A program made the translations under genes and the position numbers. Of a stretch of DNA of 13,719 nt, positions 5,335-12,004 are shown piece by piece (within the stretch, counting starts at the first letter, position 1; each line of letters opens with the position of its first letter). Origin of the DNA: UBA8522 sp049287565. GTDB lineage: Bacteria > Acidobacteriota > Aminicenantia > Aminicenantales > UBA8522. The DNA lies in assembly GCA_049287565.1 (NCBI GenBank), contig JBAQGA010000128.1, positions 1-13,719 on the forward strand, written 5' to 3'. A model generated the notes under the pieces. It searched no databases. It saw nothing but the letters and a program-made list of their open reading frames with translations, and was not told the origin of the DNA.

Positions 5335-7319
5335 GCCGAGGCTTCCCTCTTCGAGATCGTCAAGAGAAAGCTTTCCAGAATCTTCCTGTCGGCCGCCGCC
5401 ATCTCCCGGAACCGGATCCCGGTGTGGAATTGGGGCGGGTCTTCGTCGGTCTTCTGGCAGTAAACAACGTCCCCCCTGAGGGAAGTCGCCTTGTCTTCCA
5501 GGACGAGGAACAGGTCAACGGGCTTGGCCAGGGGAAGCCTGGCTTCGGACATCATCCTGAGCCCCCCCAGGCTCAAGTTGATCGTCCGGGTCACTCTGAA
5601 GTCGCTGTTCTCCTGATAGAGAAGGATAGTGGATATGTAGTGCCGTGGGGCCTTCCTTTTTTCCTCGAAGAATTCCTGCCGGAAGGACTTGATGACCGCG
5701 TCCTTCCTTCCCTGGTTCGCATTCTCTCTCTGGTAGGCGCAGACCTTGTTCTTGATCAGTTCGCTCTCGCCTTCACTCTTGGCTCTCAGGCCGGTGTAGC
5801 GCTTTCCCTTGGCTTCCGCCAGGGCCATGTCGGCTTCGTTGGCGATCTTCTTGAGCTCATAGCGGTTGATCGAGGCGTAGAAATCCTCTTTCTTGGGCAG
5901 AAGAGTCACCCCGAAGCTCATGGTCAGGTTGTTGCGCGGCTGGGACTCCTGGTTTTCGAAATACATCTCCTCGACATTCTTGCGGATCCTTTCGGTGAGG
6001 ATGCAGGCCTCTTCCAGGCTGTTGACCCCGGCCAGGAAGAAGAGGAACTCTTCGCCGCCGTAGCGGCAGATCAGATCGTCCTCGCGGATCGATGCCTTGA
6101 GCACCGCGGCCAGGTTTCGCAGCAGCTTGTTCCCGGCCTCGTGGCCGTTGAGGTCGTTGTAGTGCTTGAACCAGTCCACGTCCCCCATGACCATGGCGTG
6201 GGAGCCGATTTCCTGGCGGCGCTTGCTCTGGAGGCGGATCTTCTGGATGACCTTCTCGAAGAAGGGGTCGGGCCGGAGGGTGCCGGTGAGGGCGTCGTAC
6301 TGGATCAGGTTGAGCTTGGTCATGGCTAGAGAGATGTGCTCGGAGAGGCCGCGCAGGGCCTGGCGGTCCTCGGGCGTAAACCCGAGCTTGCTCGGCTCGC
6401 CCTTGTGGAGCTTATTGGTGACTTCCAGAACACCGATGACCTTCTTTTCATGCCTGATCGGGACGCCGAGCAGACTGCGGAGAGGGGTTCTCAGATGTTC
6501 GGCGTAGCGCTTGGCCAGCTTCCGGTCGGGGGACAGGCTGGTGATGTTGACCTCCTCTCCCCGGCGAACAACCTGAGAGGCAAAGTCCTCGGAATCGAGA
6601 AGGGCGATATACCTGGAGAACTCGGTGTGGGACAGGAAAGCATCGTCCCAGACCAGGGGTTTGAGGTACTTGCCGAGCGTCTCGTTCTCGTCGAGCACAT
6701 AAAAGGTGATGCCGGAAGCTTGGACAAGATCCTTGATGTCGGAGACCGTGTCGAGCAGGCTGCTGACGTCGTTGGCCACGTAGATCTTGCGCAGGATGTC
6801 CTCGATCTTCTGTTTTCTTCTCTGGAACCAGAGGTAGCGGACCTGGAGGGCGACCCTCTTCTCCAGCTCCCGAATGATGTTGTTGTTGATAAAACCTTTG
6901 ATCTCCCGGATCTCCGAATAGATATTCCTGATCCTGGCCTCCTCTTGCTTGAGGCGGGCGTGTTCGGCGGCCCGCTTCAGGGTGCGCAGGAAGCGGGCCC
7001 GGTCGGCCTCGGTCTGCGGCCGGGGGACATAATCGATGAAGAACTCGGCCGGCCAGGAAAGGATGGTCTCCCGGGCGGTTTTTTCATCCGGGCCGGTCAG
7101 CAGGACGCTGGTCCCGGGGGAAAGATGGGCCTTGTAGAGCCCAGAATTTCCAAGGAATTGGTCGACGATAAGGATATGGGGAGGATCGCTCTGGATCTGG
7201 AGGACGGCGTCTTCTACGGACCCGGCCTGGCGGACGGGACCGAGGTCGCGGCAGAGATCGGGAAACGCGATCCGGTCCTCGGGGTGCGGGGAAAAAACCA
7301 GGGTCTTGATTTCGGCCAT
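5331..7319 (-). CDS. Diguanylate cyclase: receiver-like, GAF, GGDEF and PilZ domains
   Basis: This 662-residue protein should both make and bind cyclic-di-GMP. Residues 1-120 are receiver-like with a possible acceptor at Asp53 (ILIVDQF). A coiled linker leads to a GAF-type sensor domain (about 175-335). The GGDEF domain (about 340-505) has the active GGEEF at 421-425 and an inhibitory-site RxxD (Arg412 to Asp415) exactly five residues upstream, so product inhibition is expected. The C-terminal PilZ domain (about 550-655) shows RxxxR at 555-559 and NxSxxG at 581-586, the two cyclic-di-GMP-binding motifs. No signal peptide or membrane helix is seen. The SD near the ATG is weak. Its TAG overlaps the stop of the convergent coiled-coil gene by 4 bp. 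Confidence 0.93.
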   Translation of the reverse strand: MAEIKTLVFSPHPEDRIAFPDLCRDLGPVRQAGSVEDAVLQIQSDPPHILIVDQFLGNSGLYKAHLSPGTSVLLTGPDEKTARETILSWPAEFFIDYVPRPQTEADRARFLRTLKRAAEHARLKQEEARIRNIYSEIREIKGFINNNIIRELEKRVALQVRYLWFQRRKQKIEDILRKIYVANDVSSLLDTVSDIKDLVQASGITFYVLDENETLGKYLKPLVWDDAFLSHTEFSRYIALLDSEDFASQVVRRGEEVNITSLSPDRKLAKRYAEHLRTPLRSLLGVPIRHEKKVIGVLEVTNKLHKGEPSKLGFTPEDRQALRGLSEHISLAMTKLNLIQYDALTGTLRPDPFFEKVIQKIRLQSKRRQEIGSHAMVMGDVDWFKHYNDLNGHEAGNKLLRNLAAVLKASIREDDLICRYGGEEFLFFLAGVNSLEEACILTERIRKNVEEMYFENQESQPRNNLTMSFGVTLLPKKEDFYASINRYELKKIANEADMALAEAKGKRYTGLRAKSEGESELIKNKVCAYQRENANQGRKDAVIKSFRQEFFEEKRKAPRHYISTILLYQENSDFRVTRTINLSLGGLRMMSEARLPLAKPVDLFLVLEDKATSLRGDVVYCQKTDEDPPQFHTGIRFREMAAADRKILESFLLTISKREASA

Positions 7320-7398
7320 CGTCCGGAGATCGGCTCGGTTCAGAAGAGTGACGCTCCTTTTCCTTGGCTTACAAACCTCGGCTCTAAACCGTACTCAA

Positions 7399-7426
7399 TG
7401 TATAACATTTTTTTCGTCCCAGTCAA
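7399..7426 (-). promoter_or_regulatory. Sigma-70 promoter of the GGDEF-PilZ gene
   Basis: On the minus strand TTGACT (7426-7421) and TATACA (7404-7399) are spaced by 16 bp. Two A-tracts from the tandem repeat at 7430-7456 lie directly upstream of the -35 and could act as an UP element. The predicted leader is about 70 nt. Confidence 0.55.
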
Positions 7427-7429
7427 CAC

Positions 7430-7456
7430 TTTTTTTTGACATCTTTTTTTGACATC
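7430..7456. repeat. Tandem 13-bp direct repeat between divergent promoters
   Basis: TTTTTTTGACATC occurs twice without a gap (7431-7443 and 7444-7456). Read on the minus strand it gives two GATGTC boxes, each followed by a run of A, just upstream of the GGDEF promoter. On the plus strand each unit contains TTGACA, but neither copy is correctly spaced for the nearby -10. A regulator site or UP element is possible. Confidence 0.55.
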
Positions 7457-7458
7457 AA

Positions 7459-7487
7459 TTGTGGGCCCGTCCGGGTTGTGGTATAAA
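7459..7487 (+). promoter_or_regulatory. Putative promoter of hutU
   Basis: TTGTGG (7459-7464) is followed after 17 bp by TATAAA (7482-7487), which is preceded by TG one base upstream and so forms an extended -10 like that of rpmE. Transcription would start near 7494, placing the hairpin cluster at 7511-7584 in a leader of about 165 nt. Confidence 0.45.
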
Positions 7488-7510
7488 CAAAAACGGTAGG
7501 TTCTTTCTCT

Positions 7511-7584
7511 CCCTCCCCCTTCGACGGGGGAGGGTTGGGGAGAGGGTGCACCCTCCCCAACATCCCCTCCCATCGAGGGAGGGG
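7511..7584. repeat. Cluster of three adjacent GC-rich hairpins
   Basis: Three dyads lie nearly end to end. The first is CCCTCCCCC/GGGGGAGGG (7511-7519 and 7526-7534). The second is GTTGGGG/CCCCAAC (7534-7540 and 7555-7561), enclosing the palindrome AGGGTGCACCCT (7543-7554). The third is CCCCTCCC/GGGAGGGG (7564-7571 and 7577-7584). The style matches widespread intergenic repeats whose spurious translations read LSPTLPRRRG. Between promoter and start codon it could affect hutU expression. The remainder of 7585-7659 holds only the hutU RBS. Confidence 0.65.
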
Positions 7585-7659
7585 AAAATTGGGAAAAGGG
7601 CGACGCGATAATGAATGGCCAATTGTAGGATCAGATAGGCCATAAATAAGGAGAATACT

Positions 7660-9327
7660 ATGGCTGGAGCTAAAGATATCGTCCCCCAGGAAGTCCGTGC
7701 TCCCCGCGGCTTAACTCTCCAGACAAAGGGCTGGGCCCAGGAAGCGGCCCTGCGCATGCTGATGAACAACCTCGACCCCGACGTGGCTGAAAAGCCGCAG
7801 GAACTCATCGTCTACGGCGGAACGGGCAAGGCCGCCAGGAACTGGGAATGCTACCGAGCGCTCGTCGAGAGTCTCAAGGCCCTCGAGAACGACGAGACCC
7901 TGGTCGTCCAATCGGGAAAACCGGTGGCCGTATTCAGGACCCATGAGGAGGCGCCCCGCGTCCTGATCGCCAACGCGCTGGTCGTCCCGAAATGGGCGAC
8001 CTGGGATGAGTTCCGCCGTCTCGAAGCCAAGGGATTGACTATGTACGGCCAGATGACGGCCGGAAGCTGGATCTACATCGGCACCCAGGGCATCCTTCAA
8101 GGCACCTACGAGACGCTGGCGGCCGTCGCCAAGAAGTATTTCGGAGGATCGCTCAAGGGGCAGCTTGTTCTCTCCGCCGGCCTCGGAGGGATGGGCGGCG
8201 CCCAGCCCCTCGCGGTCACCATGAATGACGGGGTCGCCATCATCGTCGAGGTGGACCGGGACAGGATCGAGAGGCGGCTCCGGACGAAATACGTCGACAC
8301 CATGGTCGAAAGCCTGGACGAGGCGCTCGAGCTGGCCTCCAGGGCGAAGGAAAAGGGAGAGCCTCTCTCGATCGCCCTCCTGGGGAATGCGGCCGATGTT
8401 CTGCCAGAGTTCGTCAAACGTGGGATTGTGCCCGATGTCCTGACCGATCAGACCTCCGCCCATGACGAGCTCAACGGTTACGTCCCCCACGGCATCCCTT
8501 ATGAGGAGGCGCTCCGGCTGCGCCGCGAGAATCCCGAGGATTACATGAAGCGGGCCTACCAGTCGATGGCCGTTCAGGTCGAGGCCATGCTCGCTCTCCA
8601 GAAGGCGGGCGCGAAGGCTTTCGACTACGGCAACAACATCCGCGGCCAGGCCGAGAAGGCCGGGGTCGCCCGGGCGTTCGACATCCCCGGTTTCGTTCCC
8701 GAATACATCCGGCCTCTTTTTTGTCTCGGCAAGGGACCGTTTCGCTGGGCCGCGCTCTCGGGGAAACCCGAGGATATTTATGTTACCGACGAGGCCGTGC
8801 TCAGAGAATTCCCCGAGGATCAGGCTTTAGAGCGGTGGATCCGGAAAGCCCGGCAGCGGGTGAAATTCCAGGGGCTGCCGGCCCGCATCTGCTGGCTGGG
8901 CTACGGCGAGCGGGCGCGCTTCGGGGCCGTCATCAACGACCTGGTGAAAAAGGGAAAGATCAGCGCGCCGATCGTCATCGGCCGCGACCATCTGGATACC
9001 GGTTCCGTCGCTTCTCCCAACCGCGAAACGGAGGGCATGAAAGACGGCTCGGACGCCATCGCCGATTGGCCCATCCTCAACGCCCTGCTCAACGCCGTCT
9101 GCGGCGCTTCCTGGGTGTCCGTGCACCACGGCGGGGGAGTCGGTATCGGGCTCTCCATCCATGCCGGAATGGTCATCGTGGCCGAGGGGACGGACGCGGC
9201 CGCGAAGCGGCTGGAAAGGGTGCTTACGGTCGACCCCGGGCTGGGGGTCGTCCGCCACGCCGATGCCGGTTACGAGGATGCCGCCGTTTTCGCCAAAGCC
9301 AAGGGGATCAAGATCCCGATGGCCTGA
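7660..9327 (+). CDS. hutU: Urocanate hydratase (urocanase)
   Basis: Urocanase converts urocanate to 4-imidazolone-5-propionate, the second step of histidine degradation, using tightly bound NAD as an electrophile. The 555 residues match the family's usual length of about 555. The PROSITE-type signature FQGLPARICW is exact, placing the essential cysteine at Cys411. The NAD-binding loop GLGGMGGAQ is at 174-182, and GKGPFRWAALSG and HHGGGVGIGLSIH are further hallmarks. AAGGAG lies 6 bases before the ATG. No hutH, hutI or hutG is nearby, so the pathway genes must lie elsewhere or be absent. It appears monocistronic; the next gene has its own promoter. Confidence 0.97.
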   Translation: MAGAKDIVPQEVRAPRGLTLQTKGWAQEAALRMLMNNLDPDVAEKPQELIVYGGTGKAARNWECYRALVESLKALENDETLVVQSGKPVAVFRTHEEAPRVLIANALVVPKWATWDEFRRLEAKGLTMYGQMTAGSWIYIGTQGILQGTYETLAAVAKKYFGGSLKGQLVLSAGLGGMGGAQPLAVTMNDGVAIIVEVDRDRIERRLRTKYVDTMVESLDEALELASRAKEKGEPLSIALLGNAADVLPEFVKRGIVPDVLTDQTSAHDELNGYVPHGIPYEEALRLRRENPEDYMKRAYQSMAVQVEAMLALQKAGAKAFDYGNNIRGQAEKAGVARAFDIPGFVPEYIRPLFCLGKGPFRWAALSGKPEDIYVTDEAVLREFPEDQALERWIRKARQRVKFQGLPARICWLGYGERARFGAVINDLVKKGKISAPIVIGRDHLDTGSVASPNRETEGMKDGSDAIADWPILNALLNAVCGASWVSVHHGGGVGIGLSIHAGMVIVAEGTDAAAKRLERVLTVDPGLGVVRHADAGYEDAAVFAKAKGIKIPMA

Positions 9328-9382
9328 GAAACCGGCCACCTCCGTTAGCAGCCGCGGACTTCGAAAGCCCACCGTCGTTGTC

Positions 9383-9412
9383 GCTCGGGCTTATGGTTTT
9401 TAGGCCCCGAGC
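9383..9412. repeat. Inverted repeat after hutU: weak terminator or activator site
   Basis: GCTCGGG (9383-9389) and CCCGAGC (9406-9412) form a 7-bp stem with a 16-nt loop, 55 bp after the hutU stop. A T-run (9424-9429) follows only after 11 bases, so terminator function is doubtful. Its centre lies about 97 bp before the predicted sigma-54 start site, a distance typical of enhancer-binding protein sites. Nothing else is apparent in 9328-9469. Confidence 0.35.
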
Positions 9413-9469
9413 CGCATGTTGAATTTTTTATCAGGGGGGATTTCAAATTCTTTTTTGCGGCGGAGCTCC

Positions 9470-9485
9470 TGGCATGGGAATTGCT
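9470..9485 (+). promoter_or_regulatory. Predicted sigma-54 promoter of the small secreted peptide gene
   Basis: TGGCATG-N4-TTGCT matches the sigma-54 consensus TGGCACG-N4-TTGCW with one mismatch. GG (9471-9472) and GC (9483-9484) have the required spacing of exactly 10 bases between them. The start would be near 9495, just before AAAGGAGG, giving a leader of about 17 nt. Transcription would then need an AAA+ enhancer-binding activator, which is not encoded in the window. Confidence 0.7.
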
Positions 9486-9511
9486 TTAATAAGGGGCGAA
9501 AGGAGGTTCCC

Positions 9512-9742
9512 ATGAAAAGAGCCATCGCCGGGACGTTGGCTGTCATGTTTTTCCTGTCCGTTTTCCTGTGCTTCCCGCAGTCGTCTGCGGCACGCCAGCG
9601 CGCCGATATCTGCGCCGACGACTGGGAGGCTTGCCGCACCCGGGCCCTGGAGAGCGACGTGGGTTTCATCAGGACGACCCTCTGGCTCACCGTCTGTGAC
9701 TTGGCCATGGGCAAGTGCCTTCTCGGCTTCACACAGGTCTGA
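9512..9742 (+). CDS. Small secreted four-cysteine peptide
   Basis: I recognise no family for this 76-residue product. Residues 1-26 form a classic Sec signal: MKRAIAG, a hydrophobic core (VMFFLSVFLCF) and a likely signal-peptidase I site after QSSA. The predicted mature peptide of about 50 residues has cysteines in a symmetric C-x6-C-x20-C-x6-C pattern, which could make two disulfides across a helical hairpin. The start at 9512 is fixed by AGGAGG at 9501-9506 and by the sigma-54 promoter; an in-frame ATG at 9416 would precede both. It heads a cluster with a thioredoxin-like protein and an ABC transporter and is separated from them by a strong hairpin. A secreted effector, signal or bacteriocin-like peptide is possible, but no activity can be read from the sequence. 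Confidence 0.78.
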   Translation: MKRAIAGTLAVMFFLSVFLCFPQSSAARQRADICADDWEACRTRALESDVGFIRTTLWLTVCDLAMGKCLLGFTQV

Positions 9743-9749
9743 CGGCGCC

Positions 9750-9794
9750 GGTGAGCCCTCTGGGCCGAGAGCACAGAGGGCTCACCTCTTTTCT
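9750..9794 (+). terminator. Intercistronic terminator or attenuator hairpin
   Basis: GGTGAGCCCTCTG (9750-9762) pairs perfectly with CAGAGGGCTCACC (9774-9786): 13 bp with an 11-nt loop, starting 7 bases after the peptide stop. A T-rich tail (TCTTTTCT) follows, and GGGTTTTTT lies slightly further on. No separate promoter is apparent before the next gene at 9832, so partial read-through is the simplest model, leaving more peptide mRNA than machinery mRNA. Confidence 0.75.
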
Positions 9795-9831
9795 CCGGGT
9801 TTTTTCCAGGACTTTCCGGTGCGAGGTGACA

Positions 9832-10824
9832 ATGAAAAAGATAAGGATGCTGATCCTGATATGGCTGGCCTTTGCATATTGCGGGCAAACCTTCTTGACC
9901 GGGCAGTCCACGCCCCCACGATGGACGGCCCGTGAAATTGAACGCGCGGCCGAGACTGCTTCGGCGGTCGAGCTCTACCGCCCCGTTGATTTGGTTTTGG
10001 ACGAAGCCGGCCTTTTCGTCCTCGACATGGACGACAACAATATCAAGGTATTCTCCAGGGAGGGCGCTTTTCTCTACATGTTCGGCCGGAAGGGGCAGGG
10101 GCCGGGCGAGTTCCACCGGCCGAGCGGCCTGGATATCCAGGGCGAACATGTTTACGTGGCCGACGCCGGCAACAGGAGGATTCAGATCCTTGACAAGAGG
10201 GGAGGCTATCTGGCCGGCTTCAAAGTCCCCTTGTCCCCTTATCGTGTCCTGGGGCTTAAGGAGGATCGAATTGTCGTCCTGGCGCTGCCGTCCGTCCGGT
10301 CCGGTCCGGAGAAATTGCTGCATTGTTATGACAGCCGAGGTGAGCTTTTGTGGGAAGCCGTGGATTCCTTCCATTCCGGGGACTCCGTCTATGATCTGAT
10401 GCGAAACCGGATGTTTATTCGCAAAACGCCGGGAGGCGAACTCTGGCTTGTTCCCGGCGCGGACAGCCGGATCGTCCGCCGGATGAGCGTAGCCGGCTTC
10501 CTGCTCGGTGAAATCAAGGTCGACGAAGGCTATCCGGTCAAGGAGGTCGCCATCGCGGTCCGGGGAGGCCGGAAGAGGACGTTGCACCCGTTCTGCTGGA
10601 ACTGCGCCCTGGACCGGGAGATCCTTTATCTCCTGATACCCGAGCGGACAGAAGACGGGGACCTGGGCCCGGGACGGACGATAGCCGCGGTCGGCCGGGG
10701 TGGCGAGATCAGCGCGCTGATCGACCTTCCGGTCAGGCTGAGCCGGATGGCCGTCGAGGGCCGGACGGTTTTCGGCATCGATCTCGATTCGCGTCTGCGG
10801 CTTTTTGCGGTGGTGTCGAAATGA
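9832..10824 (+). CDS. Secreted six-bladed beta-propeller (NHL-like) protein
   Basis: This 330-residue protein has an N-terminal signal (MKKIRMLILIWLAFAY, probable cleavage near residues 25-30) and then repeated propeller blades. Clear blade strands are DLVLDEAGLFVLDMDDNNIK, then VFSREGAFLYMFGRKGQGPG and DIQGEHVYVADAGNRRIQIL. The pattern of VxDxxNxRIQ followed by a G-rich turn is typical of NHL and 6-bladed propeller proteins, which are usually binding scaffolds rather than enzymes. A CxxC (FCWNC) occurs at about 260-265. The RBS is GAGG at 9823-9826. Its stop overlaps the next ATG (ATGA), indicating translational coupling. In Bacteroidota, similar propellers sit beside small exported peptides of the NVEALA type; that parallel is from memory. 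Confidence 0.85.
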   Translation: MKKIRMLILIWLAFAYCGQTFLTGQSTPPRWTAREIERAAETASAVELYRPVDLVLDEAGLFVLDMDDNNIKVFSREGAFLYMFGRKGQGPGEFHRPSGLDIQGEHVYVADAGNRRIQILDKRGGYLAGFKVPLSPYRVLGLKEDRIVVLALPSVRSGPEKLLHCYDSRGELLWEAVDSFHSGDSVYDLMRNRMFIRKTPGGELWLVPGADSRIVRRMSVAGFLLGEIKVDEGYPVKEVAIAVRGGRKRTLHPFCWNCALDREILYLLIPERTEDGDLGPGRTIAAVGRGGEISALIDLPVRLSRMAVEGRTVFGIDLDSRLRLFAVVSK

Positions 10825-11297
10825 TGAAAAAAGCCGCCTTGATCGTCCTCACGGCCGGATGCCTGTTGAGTTTATCTTCGGGGCAGGTCATCCCGGGGAG
10901 CGATGGCGTCAAGATCTTCGGCGCGTTGAGCGAAGCGGCCCCGCGGCCGGAGCGTCCGCTTCTCCTTCTGTTTTTTTCGCTCAATTGTCATGTCTGCTGG
11001 GAGGAGCTCTTCGAGATGAGGCATTTCATCGAAAATAACGATATTCCGGTCGACTTAATAGGAATTAGTTCCGAGCCGGAGGACGAATTGAGGCCGTTCT
11101 TGAATAAATTCGCGTTCTTCTACCCGGTTGTGTCCGACCGGGCCAAAGCGCTCTACCGGAGGTTCCGGGTGCGGCTCGAGCCTTTCCTGGTCGTCCTGGA
11201 CGGGGACCGGGTCCTCTACAAGGACGACACGGCCGAGGATTTCTTCGTCCGCCGAGACCAGGCCAAACGATGGCTTCTCGAGATAGCCTCCCGGTAG
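10821..11297 (+). CDS. Exported thioredoxin-like (TlpA/redoxin-type) protein
   Basis: This 158-residue protein has a signal peptide (MMKKAALIVLTAGCLLSLSS) followed by a thioredoxin fold. The redox motif CHVC is Cys56-Cys59, after a hydrophobic strand (LLLLFFSLN). A cis-proline-like segment, EPFLVVLDGD, lies near the C-terminus, as in TlpA/ResA proteins. Cys14 is not in a good lipobox, so a soluble periplasmic protein is more likely than a lipoprotein. It is expected to reduce, oxidise or shuffle disulfides outside the cytoplasm. The four-cysteine peptide in the same cluster is a natural candidate substrate (inference). It starts inside the propeller stop (ATGA) and overlaps the permease gene by 28 bp. 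Confidence 0.85.
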   Translation: MMKKAALIVLTAGCLLSLSSGQVIPGSDGVKIFGALSEAAPRPERPLLLLFFSLNCHVCWEELFEMRHFIENNDIPVDLIGISSEPEDELRPFLNKFAFFYPVVSDRAKALYRRFRVRLEPFLVVLDGDRVLYKDDTAEDFFVRRDQAKRWLLEIASR

Positions 11298-12004
11298 CCT
11301 TGTTTGTCACGCGGAAGAAGCTTGTCTCCGCCAAGGCCAATCTCTTCATCTTAACCGGATTCCTCATCCTTCCGGCCTTTATCTGGATCAAGGGCGCTTT
11401 CGTCTTTTCTGTCCGTCTCTTTCTTTTTATTTTCCCTCATCTTTTCTTATTCCTGGCCCGGGACATGATCAAGGATGAGGTCGATTCCGGCGCTCTCGAA
11501 AACCTTCTTTTTCTCGATGGAGGATACAGGAGTTACCTCCGGTGGAAGAACGCGGTCGTCGGCGCGGCCGCCCTGGGAGCGGGGCTCATCCTTTTTGCGG
11601 CCTTCGCTCTTTACGGCCTGGCGACGCGTCAATTCGCCGCCCTGTTCCTCCTCCAGTTCGGGACCGGGATTGTGGCCGGCTTATATTACCTGGCGTTGGC
11701 CGGGTTCTTGAGTTTTTTCCTGAGGGCCGGGACGAATGCCTTGCTCGTCATCCTCGGACAGGCTCTCGGTTTCTTCGGCCTTCTTCTTGCGGCGACCCAG
11801 AGGCCGGAATGGATCGAGCGGGTGACACCGTCGTCTCTTCCGGGATTGGCCGCTCAACTCGAATTCCTGGCCCTGGCGGTCGTTTTCCCCAACGTCCTGG
11901 TCGCCGCGAGATCCTGGATGACCATTCTCGGGGTGGGCGTTCTGGCCGGGCTCTTTTTTGGACTCCAGCTTTTAAAGGTCCGGTCGCTGGAGCTTCGGAA
12001 ATGA
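11270..12004 (+). CDS. ABC-2-type transporter permease
   Basis: This 244-residue membrane protein has six or seven predicted helices, near 25-41, 42-63, 95-118, 122-150, 157-175, possibly 191-212, and 217-236. Between helices 2 and 3 lies the cytoplasmic segment IKDEVDSGALENLLFLDGG, which fits the conserved E-x-GTLE-x-LL motif of ABC-2 permeases. The ATPase gene follows with an ATGA overlap, so the two almost certainly form one exporter, probably as a dimer of each subunit. The substrate is unknown; the secreted peptide already has a Sec signal, so the pump may instead serve immunity, a lipid or a processed product. The ATG at 11270 lies inside the preceding gene and has only a weak RBS. TTG at 11300 is a less likely alternative. 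Confidence 0.85.
   Translation: MASRDSLPVALFVTRKKLVSAKANLFILTGFLILPAFIWIKGAFVFSVRLFLFIFPHLFLFLARDMIKDEVDSGALENLLFLDGGYRSYLRWKNAVVGAAALGAGLILFAAFALYGLATRQFAALFLLQFGTGIVAGLYYLALAGFLSFFLRAGTNALLVILGQALGFFGLLLAATQRPEWIERVTPSSLPGLAAQLEFLALAVVFPNVLVAARSWMTILGVGVLAGLFFGLQLLKVRSLELRK

Noticed and set aside
5112..7439. Two long plus-strand frames (405 and 367 codons) opposite the GGDEF-PilZ gene
   Set aside because: Their composition is low-complexity (rich in Leu, Gly, Val and Asp), as expected of antisense frames, and the minus strand carries GGEEF, RxxD and PilZ motifs.
7436..7477. TTGACA copies in the tandem repeat as the hutU -35
   Set aside because: They lie 27 and 40 bp from TATAAA at 7482, too far, and no -10-like hexamer occurs 16-18 bp after either.
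7511..7584. CRISPR-like array
   Set aside because: The three hairpins differ in sequence and have no regular spacers; they are adjacent dyads, not repeat-spacer units.
9416..9511. Upstream ATG extension of the small peptide
   Set aside because: The extension would precede the sigma-54 promoter and bury the signal peptide; the AGGAGG site fits the ATG at 9512.
9400..10587. 395-codon minus-strand frame opposite the peptide and propeller genes
   Set aside because: It runs across two plus-strand genes with signal peptides and RBSs and across a terminator, and shows no recognisable motif.
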